Below are positions 23,301-33,208 of a stretch of DNA of 64,000 nucleotides, in pieces. This stretch comes from Parvularia atlantis (taxonomy: Eukaryota; Opisthokonta; Rotosphaerida). Both the position numbers and the translations under genes were made by a program. The notes under the pieces were generated by a model, which was given only the letters and a program-made list of their open reading frames with translations, had not been told where the DNA came from and ran no database searches. Positions within the stretch are counted from its first letter, which is position 1. Each line of letters opens with the position of its first letter. The stretch spans positions 1-64,000 of the forward strand of contig CALSCO010001326.1 of assembly GCA_943704415.1 (NCBI GenBank), read 5' to 3'.

Positions 23301-24097
23301 AGCGGCGCGGGCGTCTGGACTGCTGCTGGCGTTGCTGCCGCGGGTGTTGCTGCTGCTGTCGCGGCGCCGATGCCGACGAGCGCCTGCCCGGGCGTGCCCA
23401 GCGGCGCGTAGGACGGCGTCGGCGGCGCGGGCGAGCCCGAGAGGCGCATGAGGCTGTCGATCGTGAGCGTGGCCGTCTTTTTGTCGAGCTCTGCGACGTC
23501 GCCGCGCCGTAAGCAGGCAGCAGCAGCGGACGGTGCACACGCACGCGCACCCTGCTGCAGCCGCTGCAGCCGCAGCAGCGGCGGCGACGAGCGCCAGCCA
23601 ACGACGCTGCCGTCGCCCTCTGCCGATCGCGCCGTTCGCGCGGGCGTCTGCACCGCGGCCTCCATCGGTGTCGTCGGCGTGGGCTCGGGCGGCGGTGCGG
23701 GTGCGGGTGTGGGTGCGAGTGCGGGTGCGGTCGCAGCTGAAGCAGCAGCAGTGACACTCGACAGCGGCTTGAACGGCGCGCGCTTGCGCAGTGCGCGCAG
23801 CTCGTTCGTGCCGCCCCGCCGCGCCCCGCCCGCGGCCGCGCCGACGTCGACCGCGGCCATCGGGCTGCCGACCGACGTCCACACCTCGGCGTTGACCGCG
23901 GCGGGCGCCTGCACGCGGCGCGCGTACTCGAGCATCGTCCCTCTCTGCACGCGTGCGCACCGTCAGCCCTCGACAGCACACGACATCACACGGCGCACGG
24001 CGCACGGCGCACGCACCGGCTCGGCCGCCGTCAGCCCACGGAAGCCCGGCGGCGCGCGATGCGGCGGCTGCTGAGGCGGCGGCTGCTTGGGCGCCAT
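17317..24097 (-). CDS. DNA2: DNA2 nuclease-helicase
   Basis: Trims long 5' flaps in Okazaki-fragment maturation and resects double-strand breaks. The long N-terminal part (about 22,000-24,097) is proline/alanine-rich and low-complexity. The nuclease domain shows [13 protein letters not shown] near 21,150 and [20 protein letters not shown] near 21,030. It also has the iron-sulphur cysteines [10 protein letters not shown] (C-x2-C-x5-C) near 20,730. The superfamily 1 helicase motifs follow in order: [10 protein letters not shown] near 19,360, [10 protein letters not shown] near 18,850, [10 protein letters not shown] near 18,700, [10 protein letters not shown] near 18,535, [11 protein letters not shown] near 17,980 and [11 protein letters not shown] near 17,890. 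All key residues are present, so both activities look intact. The start at 24097 ([16 protein letters not shown]) joins by an intron to [10 protein letters not shown]. The C-terminal exon is Gln- and Asp-rich and ends AQLSGT. It is divergent from the AlkB gene, with a 63-bp gap. Confidence 0.93.
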
Positions 24098-24160
24098 CGG
24101 GATCGGGATGTGCCCGTTGAAGTTGGTGGCGCGACCAGCGATGTTTGGCGCGCAAATCCG

Positions 24161-25300
24161 ATGATCAGGCGGCGCGCCGACGACGCGGACGATGCGGCCG
24201 CGCGGGCCAAGCGGCAGGTCAAGCTGACGGCACTGTGGCACGAGGCGGCCGTCGTCGCCGTGCCGCGCGCGCTGCGCCGTGCCGAGGTCGATCTCTCGGG
24301 CGTCAAGGGTGCGCGCAATGCCGTGTCACCGATGCGGCTCAAGCGCGCGCACCGCAGCGTTCCAGTACGTGACGCAGTTCCTGCCGGACGACGTGTGCGC
24401 GCGGCACTACCGCGAGCTCGCCGCGCTGGCCGACTGGGAGTTCCACGTGCGCCGCCGCGACCTCACCGCCGTCGATGGCTGCGGCTGACACCCGCGCCCG
24501 CACCGCGCGCGACGCGACGACTGAGCAGCAGATCATCCTCGCCGGCAAGGCCTGCATGATGCACCGGCTCACCTGCGCCTTCTCGCTCAACGGCTCGCAG
24601 CTGTACCGGTACAGCGGCATCGCGCAAAAGACGCGCACGTTCGAATCGTGCCCGGCCGTCAAGGCCATCGTGGACGCCGTCGAGACCATGTTTGTGCTCG
24701 ACCAGCCGGGCCACCCGAGGATCAACTACGTACGTGCGCGCGGCCCGTGCGCGCGATGAGTGTGCCGGCGAGCTGACGCGCCGACGCGCAGGTGCTGCTC
24801 AACTACTACAAGGACGGGTCGCATAGCCTCGGCATGCACGCCGACGCCGAGCAGGACCTGATCGGGCCGGTGTACGGTGCGTGTGCGCGCGCGTCGTGTG
24901 CACGCTCGCTGCTGACCCGGGCTGGCGGCGCAGGCGTCAGCCTGAACGAGGCAGCCAGCGACGACAGCCAGCGGCGCTTCTTCGACATCGTCGACAACGC
25001 GACGGGCGCCAAGACGCGCCTGCCGCTCGACAACGGCAGCCTCATGATCATGCGCCCGGCGTTCCAGAAGCTGTACAAGGTGCGCGCGCATGCTGTTGGC
25101 GCTTTATCGCGCTGACGATCGACGCAGCACGGCGTGCCGGCGCAGAAAAAGATCACGACCGGTGCGCCTGCTCGCGTCGTGCTCGCATCGTGCTCGCGCG
25201 CAGCCAGCCCGCTCACGTTGCGCGCGCAGGCCGCATCAACCTCACGATGCGCTCGGTGCGGACCGCGGGCATGTCTTGTCACCTAGCTGAGAAATTGTAG
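24161..25300 (+). CDS. AlkB-family Fe(II)/2-oxoglutarate dioxygenase (ALKBH2/3-like)
   Basis: Predicted oxidative demethylase that removes alkyl groups from DNA or RNA bases. After a basic lead region come FQYVTQFLPDDVCARHYREL and LYRYSGIAQKTRTF. The core INY-VLLNYYKDGSHSLGMHAD follows, in which H-x-D supplies two iron ligands. The third ligand is in the segment LYKHGVPAQKK, created by splicing, and RINLTMRSVR gives the arginines that bind 2-oxoglutarate. Five or six short introns are inferred. The active-site set is complete. Overall order is closest to ALKBH2/ALKBH3-type enzymes, but I do not assign one. The stop (25298-25300) lies only 8 bp before the RWDD1 start codon. Confidence 0.85.
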
Positions 25301-25308
25301 GCGAAAAT

Positions 25309-26423
25309 ATGGGTGCGCTCTGCGCGGCAGACCTCTCGCTCGCTTCGGCTGCGCGCTCACCGCCTGCGCCCTCCCGCGTGCGCCGCCAGCGGCCGTGCCC
25401 GAGGAGCAGCAGCTCGAGCTCGAGGCGCTGCGGTCGATCTACTTTGACGAGTTTGAGGGTGCGCGGCTCAGCGTGCGCAGGCGCGATGCTGAAGCGGCGC
25501 TGTGGCAGAGATCTCGACCGAGGCGCCCGTGCGCTTCGCGCTCGCACTGCGCGCCGACGACGGGCTGCGGACCGACGTCGACGCGCGCGAGGTGCCGCTG
25601 TGTGCGTCGGTGGCGGCGGCGCACGCGCGCGTTGTGTGCGCCACGCTGACGACGGGTGCAGGCGCGCTCCGCCTCGTGGTCGACTTTGGCGCGCAGTACC
25701 CGACCGAGCCGCCGGGGCTCGAGTGCGAGGACGCGGCGGGCCTGGACGATGCCGAGGTCGACGCGCTGCGTACGACCTTGCTGGCGACGGTGCGCCACGC
25801 GCGCGCGCGCTCGCGGCTGACGGCGGCTGATGGCGATCGATGCGCGCTCAGGCCGAGGAGAACCGCGGGACGGCCATGATCTACGCGCTCGCGGCGCAGG
25901 CCAAGGAGTGGCTGGACCAGCGGCTGGTGCAACACATCGACGCGCACAGGCTCGAGCTGGAGCGGCGGGCGCGCGAGGAGGAGGAGGCGCGCGCCATCGC
26001 TTGTGGTCGTCTCGTGTCTGCGCGCACGGCTGACGCCCGCCCGCGGTGCACAGCGTGAGAACGCCAAGTTTGTGGGGACACCGGTCACGCGCGAGACCTT
26101 TGCCGTGTGGAAGAAGGGCTTCGACGCCGAGGTCGCCGCGCGGAAAGCGCAGGACCGCGAGCGCGCGCTGCTTGAGGCGAAGAAGCGCCGGCTGACGGGT
26201 GCGAGCATCCAAATCGGACCCGCACACGTGCTGACTGCGCACGCGCATGTGCTGCTCAGGGCGGCAGCTGTTTGAGAGCGACGCGTCGCTGATCGCCTCG
26301 GAGCAGCTCGACGACGACGACGAGGTGGTCGAGGTCGACGCCGCCGCGGTCAACGCGCGGCTGGCGGAGGACAAGGGCGAGGACGACGACGGGCAGGACC
26401 GGTCCTTCCTGTATGACGACTAA
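25309..26423 (+). CDS. RWDD1: RWD-domain protein RWDD1 / GIR2 (DFRP2)
   Basis: Partner and stabiliser of the translation GTPase DRG2, and a GCN1-binding protein in yeast (Gir2). The first exon is only ATGG. The GTGCGC intron then ends at GCCGCCAG, giving MAAVPEEQQLELEALRSIYF, the typical RWD start. The RWD domain continues through RLVVDFGAQYPTEPPGLECE, including the YPxxPP-type motif. The C-terminal half has the RWDD1 signature: AMIYALAAQAKEWLDQRLVQ, KFVGTPVTRETFAVWKKGF, and the acidic tail ending DRSFLYDD. The stop is TAA at 26421-26423. The promoter must lie inside the AlkB gene or in the 8-bp gap. Confidence 0.92.
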
Positions 26424-26461
26424 GTGTCGAGACAATCGCTTTAGCCTCAGTGCGTGAAGCG

Positions 26462-27776
26462 ATGCACGCGGTCTCGGTCGCATCGCGCGTCGTCGGCGCG
26501 CGCTCGGCCGTGCAGGCGGTCGCGGCCTGCGCCGAGGCCGTGCGCGCGATGGCAGCGGGTCGTGCGGTGCAGCTGGCGTTCGTGACGGTCGCGGGCGCGG
26601 TCGAGGACGGGTGCGGGCCGCGAGCGATCAGCCGCACGCACACGCACTGCTGACGCCGACGCCGGCAGCATCGCGGCGGGCGAGGCCGCGCGGGCCGCGC
26701 TCGGGCGCCAAACGCACGTGCTCGGCGGCATCGTCGCGCCGTCGTCCGGCAGCGCCGGCGCCAGCGAGGTCACGGTGACGGCGCTGTGCCACGAGCAGCT
26801 GCGCGTGCTCCCGTTCCACTTCGACAAGGAGGCGCGCGACCACGCCCGCGTCGGCCGCTACAACATCGCCGGGCGGGTCGAGGGCCACTTTGACTTCTCC
26901 AAGTTCACGTCGGTCTCGAGCGCGCCGCTGCTGCCGCTGCCGCCGCCGCTGGCCGAGCTGTGCGGGGTGATTGGCGTGATCGTCGTGCCGATGCTGACCG
27001 CGCCGCGTCGCGCAGGGCCCGCGGCGGCACGCGCCAGGGCGAGGCCTCGCCCATCTTCCTCTTCGTGAGCGACAACGCCAGCGACGCGTACCTGCGCTCG
27101 CTCGATGGCGCCTTCCCGCAGTCGCTCAAGGCGCGAGCGCGCCGATCGTTCACCTGGCGCCGCACTGATCGCCGCGACGACGCGCAGGCCGGGCTGATCG
27201 GCCTCGACACGCCGTTCGTCAACGGCCTGCCCACGACGCTGTTTCTGGACGACCGCGTGCACGAGAGCGGCCTCGTCGGCGTCGCGCTCACGGGCAGGGT
27301 GCGCGCCAAGATCCGCACGACGCACACGGGGCGCTACCTCGGCCGGCCGATGCGCGTGACCAAGCACGTCGCGCCACGCACACGCTTGCGCACGCACTCC
27401 CCCCTCCAATTGACGCGAGGCGTGCAGAGCGCGCGGCAACATGGTCGTGGAGATCGAGGGCAAGAACCCGTCGCAGATGCTGCTCGACCTGGTCGAGGCC
27501 GACGCCGCCCTCGCCGGCTCGTTCACCAAGGGCGACCAAGTCTTCCTGGCCGTGTCGCACGAGGCGCCGCCGTCGACCGATCCGCAGGACAGCGTGCCCA
27601 AGGTGCGTACCGCAGTGCACCGATGCGCGCACACGCTTGACGCCGGGGCGCCAGATGAAGCACGAGGACTTTGCCGTGCTGCGCGTGCTCAGCGGCGACC
27701 CCAGGCGTGGGCCCGTGGCCGTCGACACGACGCGCGAGCTGCACAAGGGCCTCGTGGTGCAGGTGCGCCCCCTGCC

Positions 27777-27811
<35 letters not shown>

Positions 27812-28224
27812 GCACAGCGGGCACGCGCTGACTTTGGAGCCAGTTTGTGCGCAGCGCCGACGCCAGCACCGTGGCCGCCGCGACCGCGCCCACGGCCACG
27901 CCGCCGATCCCGCCAGGCCTCAACGCGTACGCGCGCTTCTTCTTCCGCTCGGCGGTGCCGGCCGCAGACAGCGACAGGGGGACCGCACCCACGACGCCGC
28001 TGACCGCCGCAGCCGACGCCGCCCCGCGCCAGCAGCTCTCTTACGACGGCGACCCGCACACGGCGCTCGTGACCGAGAGCGAGCAAGGGTGCGTGAGCAG
28101 CGTGGGCGGGAGCGGCAGCGACGACATCGACGGCGACGGCGCAACCGTGTTTACGACCGTGCACCGCCTGCCGCTCACGACGGTCTCGCTCGCGCTGTTT
28201 GAGCACCCGCCGCGGGTGACGTGA
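26462..28224 (+). CDS. FIST-domain protein (FIST_N and FIST_C)
   Basis: FIST domains are proposed small-ligand sensors, common in bacterial signalling proteins and present in F-box protein FBXO22 of animals. The N-terminal part begins MHAVSVASRVVGARSAVQAV and continues with ARAALGRQTHVLGGIVAPSS and ELCGVIGVIVVPM. The segment LIGLDTPFVNGLPTTLFLDD then ESGLVGVALTG is typical of FIST_N. The join to FIST_C is marked by GRPMRVTK and NMVVEIEGKNPSQMLLDLVE. The C-terminal part includes FAVLRVLSGD and LHKGLVVQ-FVRSADAS. No kinase, cyclase or F-box is seen. One intron (27763-27843) contains a run of 33 T. The start ATG is 38 bp after the RWDD1 stop. Confidence 0.65.
27778..27810. repeat. Poly-T tract of 33 bases in a FIST-gene intron
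   Basis: The tract lies between the donor GTGCGCCC (27763) and the branch-like CGCTGACTTTG, with the acceptor at 27843. It could act as a very long polypyrimidine tract, but its position before the branch site makes slippage expansion more likely. Confidence 0.95.
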
Positions 28225-28304
28225 TGCGGGCGCCCAAATGGAAGAGCAGCATGGCACAGCGCACGCAGCAGGCACACACAGCGACAAAGCAGCAGCAGCA
28301 GCCA

Positions 28305-29352
28305 TCACCGGTACGGCACAAACCAGTAGTACTGCAGCTGCGACCGCCGCACCTCCACCAGCGCCCACAGCGCGAGCAGCACCACGACGCGGCCGACTGA
28401 GCGAGTGTCAGTGCGGCGCGAGGGCAGGCGGCGACGGCGGCACGCGCACCTTCGAAGCTGTTGCGGAAGAGGAACGCGTACGAGTACACCTCGAAAGCGC
28501 ACGCGACGGCAAACACGGCCATGAGCGTCCACGAGGCGAGGCGGAACGCGGCGATGCCGATCATCATCGCTGGCGGGCGCGCACAGGCGTCAGCCGCGAC
28601 AGCACAAGGCGACCGCGCACCGATCAGGCGCAGGATGAGCAGGAACGCGTCCAGGCCGTCGATCGGCCGCAGCGAGTTGTAGCTCAGCGCGAGCAGCACG
28701 AGGTTCATCAATAACAGGCCCGCCGCGCTCACGAGCACGAGCCGCTCAAACATGGGGTAGCTCGCGGGGCGGCTCACAACGACCACGTTGTTGGCGAGCC
28801 ATCCCGAGTTGTTGTCGTCCTGCGCGCCGGCCCGCCCGCCGCTGGCACCGCCCGCGCGCCCACCGACGTTCACCGCGCCGTCGCCGGCGATCTCCGCGCC
28901 TGCCTCGACGTCGCCCGCCGCACCGGCCGCGCCGCCGAGCGCCTCCCGAAGCTCGCGCTGCAGCGGGTCGCTCGCGCCGCCGTCGCCGCCGCCGCCGCCG
29001 CCGTCGCCGCTGAGCCGCGCGGCCCCGGCCTGCCCCGCGCGCGCGTGCTGCTCGTGCGCGTCATCCGGCGCGATACCGCCCTCGCCCGCCGCGACGCGCC
29101 GCCGCCGCACGGGCACAAACTCGCGCAGGCCGTGGTACTTGACGCCGAGCCGTATCTGTCGTCGCCGCACGTGCGTCACGCCACGTCACACACACGGGCG
29201 GCGACGGCGCCGCGCACCTTGCCGTCCGGCTCAACCAGCTGGTAGCGCACGTCCGACGCCGCGTTGTCCTCGCTGCCGGCCGGGCGACTGAGCAGCAGCT
29301 CGCGCGCCGGCGACGCGACGACCGACGCGGCCGTCCCCGCAGCCTCAGCCAT
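28305..29352 (-). CDS. Unknown multi-pass membrane protein
   Basis: I do not recognise the family. The first exon starts MAEAAGTAASVVASPARELL and contains DVRYQLVEPDGK. An intron joins it to IRLGVKYHGLREFVPVRRRR. A glycine/alanine-rich, probably disordered cytosolic region follows (about 28,850-29,090). Four hydrophobic helices come next, starting at ERLVLVSAAGLLLMNLVLLA, with an intron after LILRLI that restores AMMIGIAAFRLAS. Then come EVYSYAFLFRNSFE and VGRVVVLLALWALVEVRRS. The last exon ends YYWFVPYR with TGA at 28305-28307. All joins use GTGCG donors. The compact N-terminal fold before the membrane part may be a small recognition domain. It is convergent with the FIST gene and divergent from ATAD3. 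Confidence 0.6.
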
Positions 29353-29447
29353 GCGACAGCAATGGCGGGCGCGGCCATGGCGGGCGCGTGGCTGGGTCGC
29401 GCGCCACGTGGGCGGCTGCCTTTCTCTTCTTCGTCACCCTCTCGCGG

Positions 29448-29750
29448 ATGCTCAGCCTCTTCGGCATCGGCGGCGGCAAGCCCGCGGACGGTGCGCGACG
29501 CGGCGCGGTGGCCGAACACGTGCGCACGTCGAGGGCTGACGTTGAAGGCGACACGCGCGCAGGGCAACCGCCCACGCCGCCGCAGAAGCCGCCGCAGTCG
29601 TTCACCGAGACGTTCGCGCGCACGGTGGACGGCGGTAGCGGCGGCGGCAACGGCGGCGCGGCGGGCGGCGGTGGCGGCGGCGCGCAGAAGGCGTTCCACT
29701 TCGACCCGTCGGGCCTCGAGCGCGCGGCCAAGGCGGCGCGGTGCGCGCGT

Positions 29751-29781
<31 letters not shown>

Positions 29782-32260
29782 CGCGCGTGTCGGGAAGCAC
29801 ACGTGCGCCCGCTGACAGTCCGCCGGCAGCGAGCTTGACACGTCGCGCAACGCGCGCGAGGCGTTCGAGGTGATCAAGCAGCAGGAGGCGACGGAGCAGA
29901 TGAAGCTGCAGGCGCAAATCAGCAAGTTCGAGGCTGAGGTGCGCCCGGCCTGGCGCGCCCGATGTCGCCGCTGCTGCTGACGCGGATGGCGCGCATACCA
30001 GGGCAAGGCGATGGAGATCCGGCGCATCCAGCAGCTCGAGGAGGAGCGGCGCAAGACGATGGAGACCGAGACGGCGCACATCAAGCATCGCGCGCAGGAG
30101 AGCGACAAGCTCGCGAGGTGCGCCGGTGCATGTGGTGGCGCGCTGCCGTGCTGACTGATGCGACATTGCAGGAAACGGCAGGAGGAGCAGCTCGCGGCGC
30201 AGCGCGCGATGCAGGCCGAGACGCTGCGAAAGCAGGAGGAGTCGCTCGAGAAGCAGGAGGCGATGAAGCGCGGCACGATCGAGTACGAGATGGGCCTCAA
30301 GCGCCAGTTGGAAATGGTTGGTGTGCCACGTATGCTCGCCTCGGCCGCTGACGTGCACCGCGCCGCGCAGGACAAGGTGCGCGCCGAGACCGAGGGCAAG
30401 ATCCGCTACGAGCGCGAGAATCGCGAGCTGCACCTGGAAGAGCTGCGCGTCAAGGCCGCCGAGGCGCGCGACACGACGCTGCAGTCGATCCGCGCGGCCG
30501 GTGCGGCTGTGCGTGCGCGGTCGCGTCGCGTCGCTGATGGCGCGGCGGTGCGGCGGCGGCGCGGCGTATAGGCGAGGTCATCGGCGCGGGTGTGAACGAC
30601 TTTCTCAGCGACCGCAACAAGGTCGCGGCCACCGTCGCCGGTCTGTCGCTGCTCGCGCTTGGCGTGTACTCGGCGCGCGCTTCGACGGGCGTGATCGCGC
30701 GCGTGATCGAGTCGCGCATCGGTGCGTGCGCCACCGGCTGTCGGCGCGGGCCAACCAACGGCGTGGCGCAGGCAAGCCGTCGCTCGTGCGCGAGACGTCG
30801 CGGCAGACGCCGATGCAGTGGGTGCGCCACCCGATCAAGGCACGTCGCGCAACGCTCTTGCGTGTGCGTGGCTATGGGGGGGGGGAGACTGACGCGCGAT
30901 CGCCAGTCGGCGATGGACCTGTACCGGCGCTACCAGAAGCCTGCTGACCCGCTCGAGTCGATTGTGCTGGCGCCCGCGGTCGAGGAGCGGCTGCGATCGG
31001 TCGCGTGGACGACGATCTTTGCGCGCCAGAACCGGTGCGTGCGCGCCCGCGCTGCTGGCCACGCGCCCTGACCCACAGACGCGAACCCTGCAGCGCGCCT
31101 TACCGCAACATCATGCTGTACGGGCCGCCGGGCACGGGCAAGACGATGTTTGCCAAGAGCTTGGGTGCGTGGGCGTGCTTGCGTGCGCGAGCGCATCTGG
31201 GCGTGACCGTGCGGCCGCAGCGCGCTCGTCCAGCATGGACTACGCGATCCTGACCGGCGGCGACATTGCGCCGCTGGGCCGCTCAGCCGTCACTGAGCTG
31301 CACAAGCTGTTTGACTGGGTGCGGCCGCCCACCGGTCTGAGCAGCGCGTGCTGACGGCTGTGCGCGCGCACCCAGGCGAGCACTTCGCGGCGTGGTCTGC
31401 TGCTGTTCATCGACGAGGCGGACGGTGCGTCGCGCGCGCCTGCTGCGCACATCCGGTGGCCTGACACGGCGAGCGCGTGCAGCGTTCCTGCGCAAGCGCA
31501 GCGAGACGACGATGTCGGAGGACCTGCGCAACGCGCTCAACGCGTTCCTGTACCGCACGGGCGAGTCCAACAAGCGCTTCATGCTCATCCTCGCGTCAAA
31601 CCAGCCCGAGCAGCTGGACTGGGCCATCAACGACCGCGTGGACGAGCTTGTGCAGTGCGTGCCGTGTCGCGCGCGTGCCTCACCGTTAGCTAACGCGCTG
31701 CGGTCAGGCTGCCGCTGCCCGGGCCGGACGAGCGCCTGCGCATCCTTAAGCTGTACTTCCACTCGCTCATCGTCGAGCACGGCAAGACGACGGGCGCGCG
31801 CGCGATCGAGGCCGAGGGTGCGCTGCTGCCCCCCCTTGCCCCCTTCCCCGCCCCCTTGCAGGCACTATCGAAGCCCCGCCACGAGCCTCGCTCCGTCTCT
31901 GGCCGGGGTCAAAGTGTTGCCGAGATCTCCCTTCCCTCCACCCTCTGCCGGCGCACTCGCTAACCCTCGCGCGCGCGTGTGCCAGGCATCACGGACGAGC
32001 TGCTGCATGAGGTCGCGATGCAGACGCACGGCTTCTCGGGCCGCGAGCTGTCCAAGCTCGTGATCGCGTGGCAGGCCGCGGCGTACGGCAGCATGAAGGC
32101 CGTGCTCACGCCCAAGCAGGTCAAGGACATCGTGCGGGCGTTTGTGCAGCAGCACTCGCAGCGCAGCCACTGGATGCAGCCGCACAAGGGCTCCGCGAGC
32201 ACCGCACCTGCACCCGCTGCGCCCGCCGCGCCCGCTGCCGCGCCCTCTTCTGCCGCTTGA
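29448..32260 (+). CDS. ATAD3: ATAD3 mitochondrial AAA+ ATPase
   Basis: Inner-membrane AAA+ protein that organises mitochondrial nucleoids and membrane contacts. The start [11 protein letters not shown] matches the family start; an upstream in-frame ATG at 29388 is less likely. [16 protein letters not shown] is followed by a long coiled coil ([20 protein letters not shown] to [14 protein letters not shown]). The membrane segment is [15 protein letters not shown], then [14 protein letters not shown]. The AAA+ core has Walker [13 protein letters not shown], Walker [16 protein letters not shown], sensor [16 protein letters not shown] and [20 protein letters not shown]. All catalytic residues are visible. 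An intron at 29741-29829 holds a run of 31 G. The tail is Ala/Pro-rich. The family is known from animals, plants and protists but not fungi. Confidence 0.95.
29751..29781. repeat. Poly-G tract of 31 bases in the first long ATAD3 intron
   Basis: The tract sits 10 bases after the donor GTGCGCGCGT and before a CGCTGACAG branch-like site (intron 29741-29829). It is G on the coding strand, so the transcript could form a G-quadruplex near the donor. A read-length artefact is possible at such a run. Confidence 0.9.
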
Positions 32261-32274
32261 CCGAGCTGTGTGTA

Positions 32275-32285
32275 TGTACATATCC
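32275..32285 (+). promoter_or_regulatory. TGTACATATCC element between ATAD3 and LAMTOR1
   Basis: The element lies in the 36-bp gap, 15 bases after the ATAD3 stop and 11 bases before the LAMTOR1 ATG. It can serve as a UGUA-type 3'-processing signal for ATAD3 or as a core promoter element for LAMTOR1. An inverted copy follows the kaptin stop. Confidence 0.4.
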
Positions 32286-32296
32286 TTTGCACACTA

Positions 32297-33091
32297 ATGG
32301 GGTGCAACCAGTCAACACAGTCGGGTGCGCGCACGGCCGAGGCGCGCGCCGGAAGCTGAGCGCTCGCGTGCCCGGCAGACGTCCAGGCGAGCCGGCAGCG
32401 CCAGGTCACGCCCGCGCAGGGCGGTGGCGGGCAGGCGGTGCAGCAGACGGCGGCGTCGCGCGCACAGAGCACGCCACAGCGCGCGCGCGGCGAGGGCGCG
32501 GGCGGCCTGTACTCTGCGTCGTACAGCGACCAGCGCACGCTCGAGCAGGACTTTTTCAAGCAGATCATCGCCAAGACGTCCAAGTGCGGCCGGGCGCCGT
32601 CCCGGCGTCTTGAGTGTTGGCTGACGTCGTGTGCCCGTGCAGCAACCTCATCGACGTGTCGCAGACGGCGGGCGCGGGCGAGGGCCGGGGCGCGGCGGCA
32701 GCCGGGGCGGCGGCCGGCGGCGATCGTGGCAAGCAGTACACGTGCGTCCGCGCGCCGTGCGGGTGCCGCTGGGGTTGAGCGCGCGCGCGCACGCGATGGC
32801 AGCGACAAGATACGCACCATCCGCGTGCACAACCCGCGCGCGATGCTCGAGGGCGCGGCGGCGGGTGGCAGCAGCGGCGGCGGCGGCGCGCAGGCGGCGA
32901 GCATCGTCGCGGTGCTGTCGGCGCCGACGCTGACCGCCGACGAGCGCGAGCGGGTGCGCGTGCGCGGCGGAACAACGTCAGTGCTGACGCCTGCGCAGGT
33001 CCAGCGGCAAGCAGAGGCGCTCGCCGCGTCGTTTGCGACGCTGCAGATCAAACACGTCGGCGATCTCGTCGTGCACCTGCCGGAGCTGTGA
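32297..33091 (+). CDS. LAMTOR1: LAMTOR1 (p18), Ragulator lysosomal anchor
   Basis: Anchors Ragulator and the Rag GTPases to the lysosome so that mTORC1 can be recruited. The protein begins MGCNQSTQS: G2 is a myristoylation site and C3 a likely palmitoylation site, as in animal p18. A first intron joins TQS to DVQASRQRQ. The diagnostic block follows: DQRTLEQDFFKQIIAKTSK, spliced to NLIDVSQTAGAGEG and then GKQYT, equivalent to the animal ILAKTASNIIDVS stretch. Downstream IRTIRVHNPRAML and the helical end SFATLQIKHVGDLVVHLPEL complete a protein of normal size class. The stop is at 33089-33091. Identification rests on the acylated start plus this block, since p18 diverges quickly. Confidence 0.8.
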
Positions 33092-33208
33092 GGGGCGCCT
33101 CAGGGCCGCGTGTGTACATGGGCGATCGATCGGGTGACAGCGGATGCCATGCGAGCGTCGCCGACGCCGTCAAACACACTGAGGGACACACAAAAGAGGG
33201 AAGGCGCC

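Noticed and set aside
22157-23512. A 451-codon plus-strand open frame
   Set aside because: It is the reverse of the low-complexity DNA2 N-terminal region and is Gly/Ala/Ser-rich without any family pattern.
27778-27810. Poly-T run as a retroposon A-tail in reverse
   Set aside because: It is inside a standard intron and has no target-site duplication or element body beside it.
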